Source of the DNA: Niveispirillum sp048066115
GTDB lineage: Bacteria; Pseudomonadota; Alphaproteobacteria; Azospirillales; Azospirillaceae
DNA: 64,000 bases
Reading direction: 5' to 3'
Assembly: GCF_048066115.1 (NCBI RefSeq)
Contig: NZ_JBLTYX010000025.1
Coordinates: 1-64,000 of the forward strand
Shown: piece by piece, positions 61,088 to 64,000 of the stretch
Layout of the letters: every line of letters starts with the position of its first letter
Numbering within the stretch: the first letter of the stretch is position 1
The notes under the pieces: generated by a model
Told to the model about the DNA's origin: nothing
Database searches by the model: none
The model's input: only the letters and a program-made list of their open reading frames with translations
Translations under genes and position numbers: made by a program

Positions 61088-62496
61088 TGAGCATGGAAAT
61101 TACAATCCGGGCAGGCGACACGCCGGTCCCCGAGCGGCCTGCCTATCCGACCTTCGTCGAGGCGACGTGGGCCTGGGTCCGTGTCGCCGCGTTGAGTTTC
61201 GGCGGTCCCGCGGGACAGATCGCCGTGATGCATCGCATCCTGGTGGAAGAGAAACGCTGGATCGGCGAGAAACGGTTCCTGCATGCCCTGAACTATTGCA
61301 TGCTGCTGCCGGGACCGGAGGCACAGCAACTGGCCGTCTATATCGGCTGGCTGCTGCATCGCACGGCCGGGGGACTGATGGCCGGCAGCTTGTTCGTGCT
61401 GCCCGGCTTCTTGTCCATCCTGGCCTTGAGCCTGTTTTATGCCGCCTATGGCCAGGTCGGGTGGGTCTCCGCCCTGTTCTTCGGATTGAAGGCGGCCGTC
61501 CTGGCCATCGTCCTGCAGGCGGTGGTGCGCGTTGGTCGCCGCGCGCTGCGCGGCAATGCCATGATGGCCATTGCAGCCGCGGCTTTCGTGGCCATCTTCG
61601 CCCTCGGTGTCCCGTTTCCGGTGATCATCCTGTCGGCCGCGATCATCGGCTGGGTGGCCGGCCAGTATGGACTTGCGGGTTTCCAGGGCGGCGGCCACGG
61701 CGGCGGCCATGGTCCCGCCGTCGCGGACAAGGACACGGTCCTGGGCGAGGATATCCCCGACCATGCCCGCCCGTCAGCATCCTGGTCGCTGCGGATGGCC
61801 GGCCTTTTCCTGGCCCTCTGGCTGATCCCGGTCGTGGCCTTGCTGCTGGTCCTCGGCCCTGACAATACATTCAGCCGGATCGCCACCTTCTTCAGCCAGA
61901 TGGCGGTAGTGACTTTCGGCGGTGCCTATGCCGTTCTCGCCTATGTCGCGCAGCAGGCGGTCGAGACGTTCGGCTGGTTGCGACCGGGGGAGATGCTGGA
62001 CGGGCTGGGGATGGCGGAGACGACGCCGGGTCCGCTGATCATGGTGGTGGAGTTCGTGGGTTTCATGGGGGCTTTCCGCGACCCCGGCTCCCTCAATCCC
62101 TTTGTTGCAGGCACCCTGGCAGCCATCCTCACCACCTGGGTTACCTTCATGCCCTGCTTCCTCTGGATATTCCTGGGGGCGCCCTGGATTGAGGTGCTGC
62201 GTGGCAATCGTGCGGTAACCAGCGCACTGGCAGCCGTGACAGCAGCCGTCGTGGGCGTGATCCTTAATCTGGCAATCTGGTTCGCGCTGCATACCGTGTT
62301 CCGGGACCTGCGCCCGTTGGCTCTCGGACCCGCTCAACTCGTCTGGCCCCTGTGGGAAAGCTTGAATGTAGCGGCATTGGTCCTTTCCGCCGGCGCCATC
62401 GTCGCGGTCTTCCAGTTCAAGGCGGGCATGACCAAGCTTCTCGCGACTTGTGCCTTGATCGGCGTCGCCCTTCACCTCGTCCGCTTCGTCGGATGA
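61087..62496 (+). CDS. chrA: Chromate efflux transporter ChrA
   Basis: A 469-residue long-chain ChrA with two homologous halves. The first carries ALSFGGPAGQIAVMHRILVE, NYCMLLPGPEAQQLAVYIGW and the second carries VTFGGAYAVLAYVAQQAVET, GLGMAETTPGPLIMVVEFVG. Ten or more transmembrane segments are predicted by hydropathy. It exports chromate taken up by the sulphate system. The loop between the halves is glycine/histidine rich (FQGGGHGGGHGPAVAD), a possible metal-binding stretch. It is translationally coupled to the rhodanese-ChrB gene. Confidence 0.94.
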   Translation: MSMEITIRAGDTPVPERPAYPTFVEATWAWVRVAALSFGGPAGQIAVMHRILVEEKRWIGEKRFLHALNYCMLLPGPEAQQLAVYIGWLLHRTAGGLMAGSLFVLPGFLSILALSLFYAAYGQVGWVSALFFGLKAAVLAIVLQAVVRVGRRALRGNAMMAIAAAAFVAIFALGVPFPVIILSAAIIGWVAGQYGLAGFQGGGHGGGHGPAVADKDTVLGEDIPDHARPSASWSLRMAGLFLALWLIPVVALLLVLGPDNTFSRIATFFSQMAVVTFGGAYAVLAYVAQQAVETFGWLRPGEMLDGLGMAETTPGPLIMVVEFVGFMGAFRDPGSLNPFVAGTLAAILTTWVTFMPCFLWIFLGAPWIEVLRGNRAVTSALAAVTAAVVGVILNLAIWFALHTVFRDLRPLALGPAQLVWPLWESLNVAALVLSAGAIVAVFQFKAGMTKLLATCALIGVALHLVRFVG

Positions 62497-62660
62497 AAGC
62501 CATGGGACTGCCGACACGAAAGTGGGTCTCATACGCCGATCTCGCAGACAAGGCGAGTACGCAAGCTGGCAGCCTTAACGATCAGGCCGAACATTGACGA
62601 TGTCGATAGGTGTGGTTGAGCCAGCCCTATCATGCCTGGACCGTGCGGGTCCGGCAGTGG

Positions 62661-64000
62661 TTACCGTGCGAGGACGCGCGCAGCGTCCTTTGTGGTAGAC
62701 ACCGCACCGGTGACCTTGCCGATGGACTGGTTGATCGCGGTAAGATTGCGGGTGACGGTTTCCACGGCAGCAGCGGTCGTCTGCATATTGGAGGACATGT
62801 CCCGGGTGACGGCACTTTGTTCCTCGACGGCCGCTGCGGTGGTAGAGACATATTCCCGGACGCTGCCGACGGCCGCGCGGATGTCCCGGAGGGCTGCGAC
62901 CATGTCGCTGGACAGACCCTGAATTCCTTCGATCTCACCGGAGATTTTCTGGGTTGCGTTGGCCGACTGGTTGGCCAGGTTCTTCACCTCTGTGGCGACC
63001 ACGGCGAAGCCACGCCCGGCATCCCCGGCGCGCGCGGCCTCGATGGTGGCATTCAAGGCCAGCAGATTGATCTGGCCGGCGATGGCGCGGATGGTATCGA
63101 CGACACCTTCCATCGACCGGGCAACCTCGTCCAGACGCTGGGCGGCCTGATCCGCCCGGCTGGTGATTTCCGCGGCGCTGTCCGTGGCGCCACGCGACTG
63201 GTCCATGCTCTTGGAGATTTCGCTGATCGAGGCGGCCAGTTCCTCCGCACTGGATGCCATCATCTGCACGGCCGCCGATGTCTGCTCGGCTGCACTGCTG
63301 GCGCTGGCGGCTTCCTGCGTGGAATGATCGACAGCATGGTCGATCTCCCCGAAATTCCGGTCGATCAATGTCTTCAGATCGGCCAGCGTGTTCATCTGCG
63401 CGGTGATGTCGGTGGCATATTTGACCACTTTCACCGGCTGGCCACCGGGGTCCAGGATGGGATTGTAGGAAGCTTCGATCCAGACGATCCTGCCCCCCTT
63501 GCCGATGCGCTTGAACTGCCGGGCCTGATACTCGCCCCGGCGCAGCGTCTGCCAGAATGCCGCGTAGTCCGCATTGTTGCGCTCCGCCGGCTCCACGAAC
63601 ATGCTGTGATGGCAGCCTGTGACCTCATCCAGGGTGTAGCCGAGGGTTTTCAGGAAATTGTCATTGGCCCACAGGATCGTGCCGTCGAGCGTGAATTCAA
63701 TGACCGCCTGGGATTTCCGGATGGCGCTGACCTGGCCCGACAGGTTGGCGTGGTCCAGGGCTTTCCGCGTAATGTCCGTGGCGTATTTCACCACCTTCAC
63801 CACCTGGCCGTTCGACCCCAGGATGGGATTGTAAGAGGCTTCGATCCAGATCGTCTTGTCACCCTTGCCGATGCGCTTGAACTGCCGGGCTTGATACTCG
63901 CCCCGGCGCAACGCCTGCCAGAACGCTGCATAGTCCGGGCTGTTGCGCTCCGCCGGCTCCACGAACATGCCGTGATGCTGCCCACGGATTTCCGCCAGGG
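62661..64000 (-). CDS. Soluble PAS-PAS methyl-accepting chemotaxis protein (5' end beyond window)
   Basis: At least 446 residues are visible and the frame is open to the window edge, so the N-terminus is missing. Two nearly identical PAS domains carry YQARQFKRIGKG and WIEASYNPIL with a shared HxSMFVEPAERN-type segment. The methyl-accepting signalling domain follows with the conserved hairpin tip INLLALNATIEAARAGDAGR and GFAVVATEVKNLANQSANAT. No membrane segment is visible, so it is a cytoplasmic receptor of the Aer2/BdlA style, perhaps redox or gas sensing through PAS. It ends at a TAA at 62661. Confidence 0.9.
   Translation of the reverse strand, partial: LAEIRGQHHGMFVEPAERNSPDYAAFWQALRRGEYQARQFKRIGKGDKTIWIEASYNPILGSNGQVVKVVKYATDITRKALDHANLSGQVSAIRKSQAVIEFTLDGTILWANDNFLKTLGYTLDEVTGCHHSMFVEPAERNNADYAAFWQTLRRGEYQARQFKRIGKGGRIVWIEASYNPILDPGGQPVKVVKYATDITAQMNTLADLKTLIDRNFGEIDHAVDHSTQEAASASSAAEQTSAAVQMMASSAEELAASISEISKSMDQSRGATDSAAEITSRADQAAQRLDEVARSMEGVVDTIRAIAGQINLLALNATIEAARAGDAGRGFAVVATEVKNLANQSANATQKISGEIEGIQGLSSDMVAALRDIRAAVGSVREYVSTTAAAVEEQSAVTRDMSSNMQTTAAAVETVTRNLTAINQSIGKVTGAVSTTKDAARVLAR

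Overview
The window is high-GC alphaproteobacterial DNA. The gene families (RP4-type trb genes with DUF736, DUF2274, DUF932 and DUF2493 neighbours, DUF2285/DUF6499 regulators, EcfG-type GGAAC...GTT promoters, DUF892 ferritin-like proteins) suggest a Rhodospirillales/Azospirillaceae-like host, but there is no rRNA or housekeeping gene to fix the genus. No transposase, integrase, tRNA or CRISPR array was recognised.

Region 1 (about 0.8-38 kb) is most of an integrative and conjugative element of the family of ICEMlSymR7A. It opens with a QseM-like DUF2285 protein and an FseA-like DUF6499-DUF2285 activator. The activator is split over two frames at a T6 tract behind a G6 tract, which looks like a programmed +1 frameshift. 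A plasmid-like block follows (DUF932, ParB, DUF6117, Toprim, DUF2493). Then comes a two-gene SPARDA defence system: a DUF4365-APAZ nuclease overlapping a short Argonaute. Next are small accessory genes with long nested-hairpin leaders, an RdfS-like excisionase, TraF, a broken lytic transglycosylase and a DUF3363-type relaxase. A 1,874-residue DUF4011-helicase-Vsr-DUF3320 protein (Hhe-type defence) lies on the minus strand. The element closes with the coupling protein TraG and a tightly overlapped trbBCDEJLFGI operon, then DUF2274 and DUF736.

Region 2 (about 38-59 kb) is a stress-protection island. It holds three DUF892 ferritin-like proteins, manganese catalase, a FAD/Rieske oxidoreductase, a zinc alcohol dehydrogenase, an isochorismatase-type hydrolase, a patatin, a KGG-like repeat protein, small membrane proteins, an uncharacterised 741-residue protein and a hybrid histidine kinase. 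Five genes have a GGAAC-N16/17-(C/T)GTT promoter, the signature of the EcfG general stress sigma factor, and a sixth site is weaker. Between them lie decayed genes: a TonB receptor, TerC/YjbE, a zinc dehydrogenase and two SDR fragments.

Region 3 (about 59-64 kb) starts with a scar where a GGDEF fragment abuts a degraded second copy of trbI(C-term)-DUF2274-DUF736, left by a different, diverged element. It continues with a rhodanese-ChrB/ChrA chromate resistance pair and a soluble PAS-PAS chemotaxis receptor cut by the window end.

Together the window shows an ICE carrying two anti-invader systems, with its control, excision and transfer genes in one orientation, next to an EcfG-controlled stress island bounded by ICE sequences.
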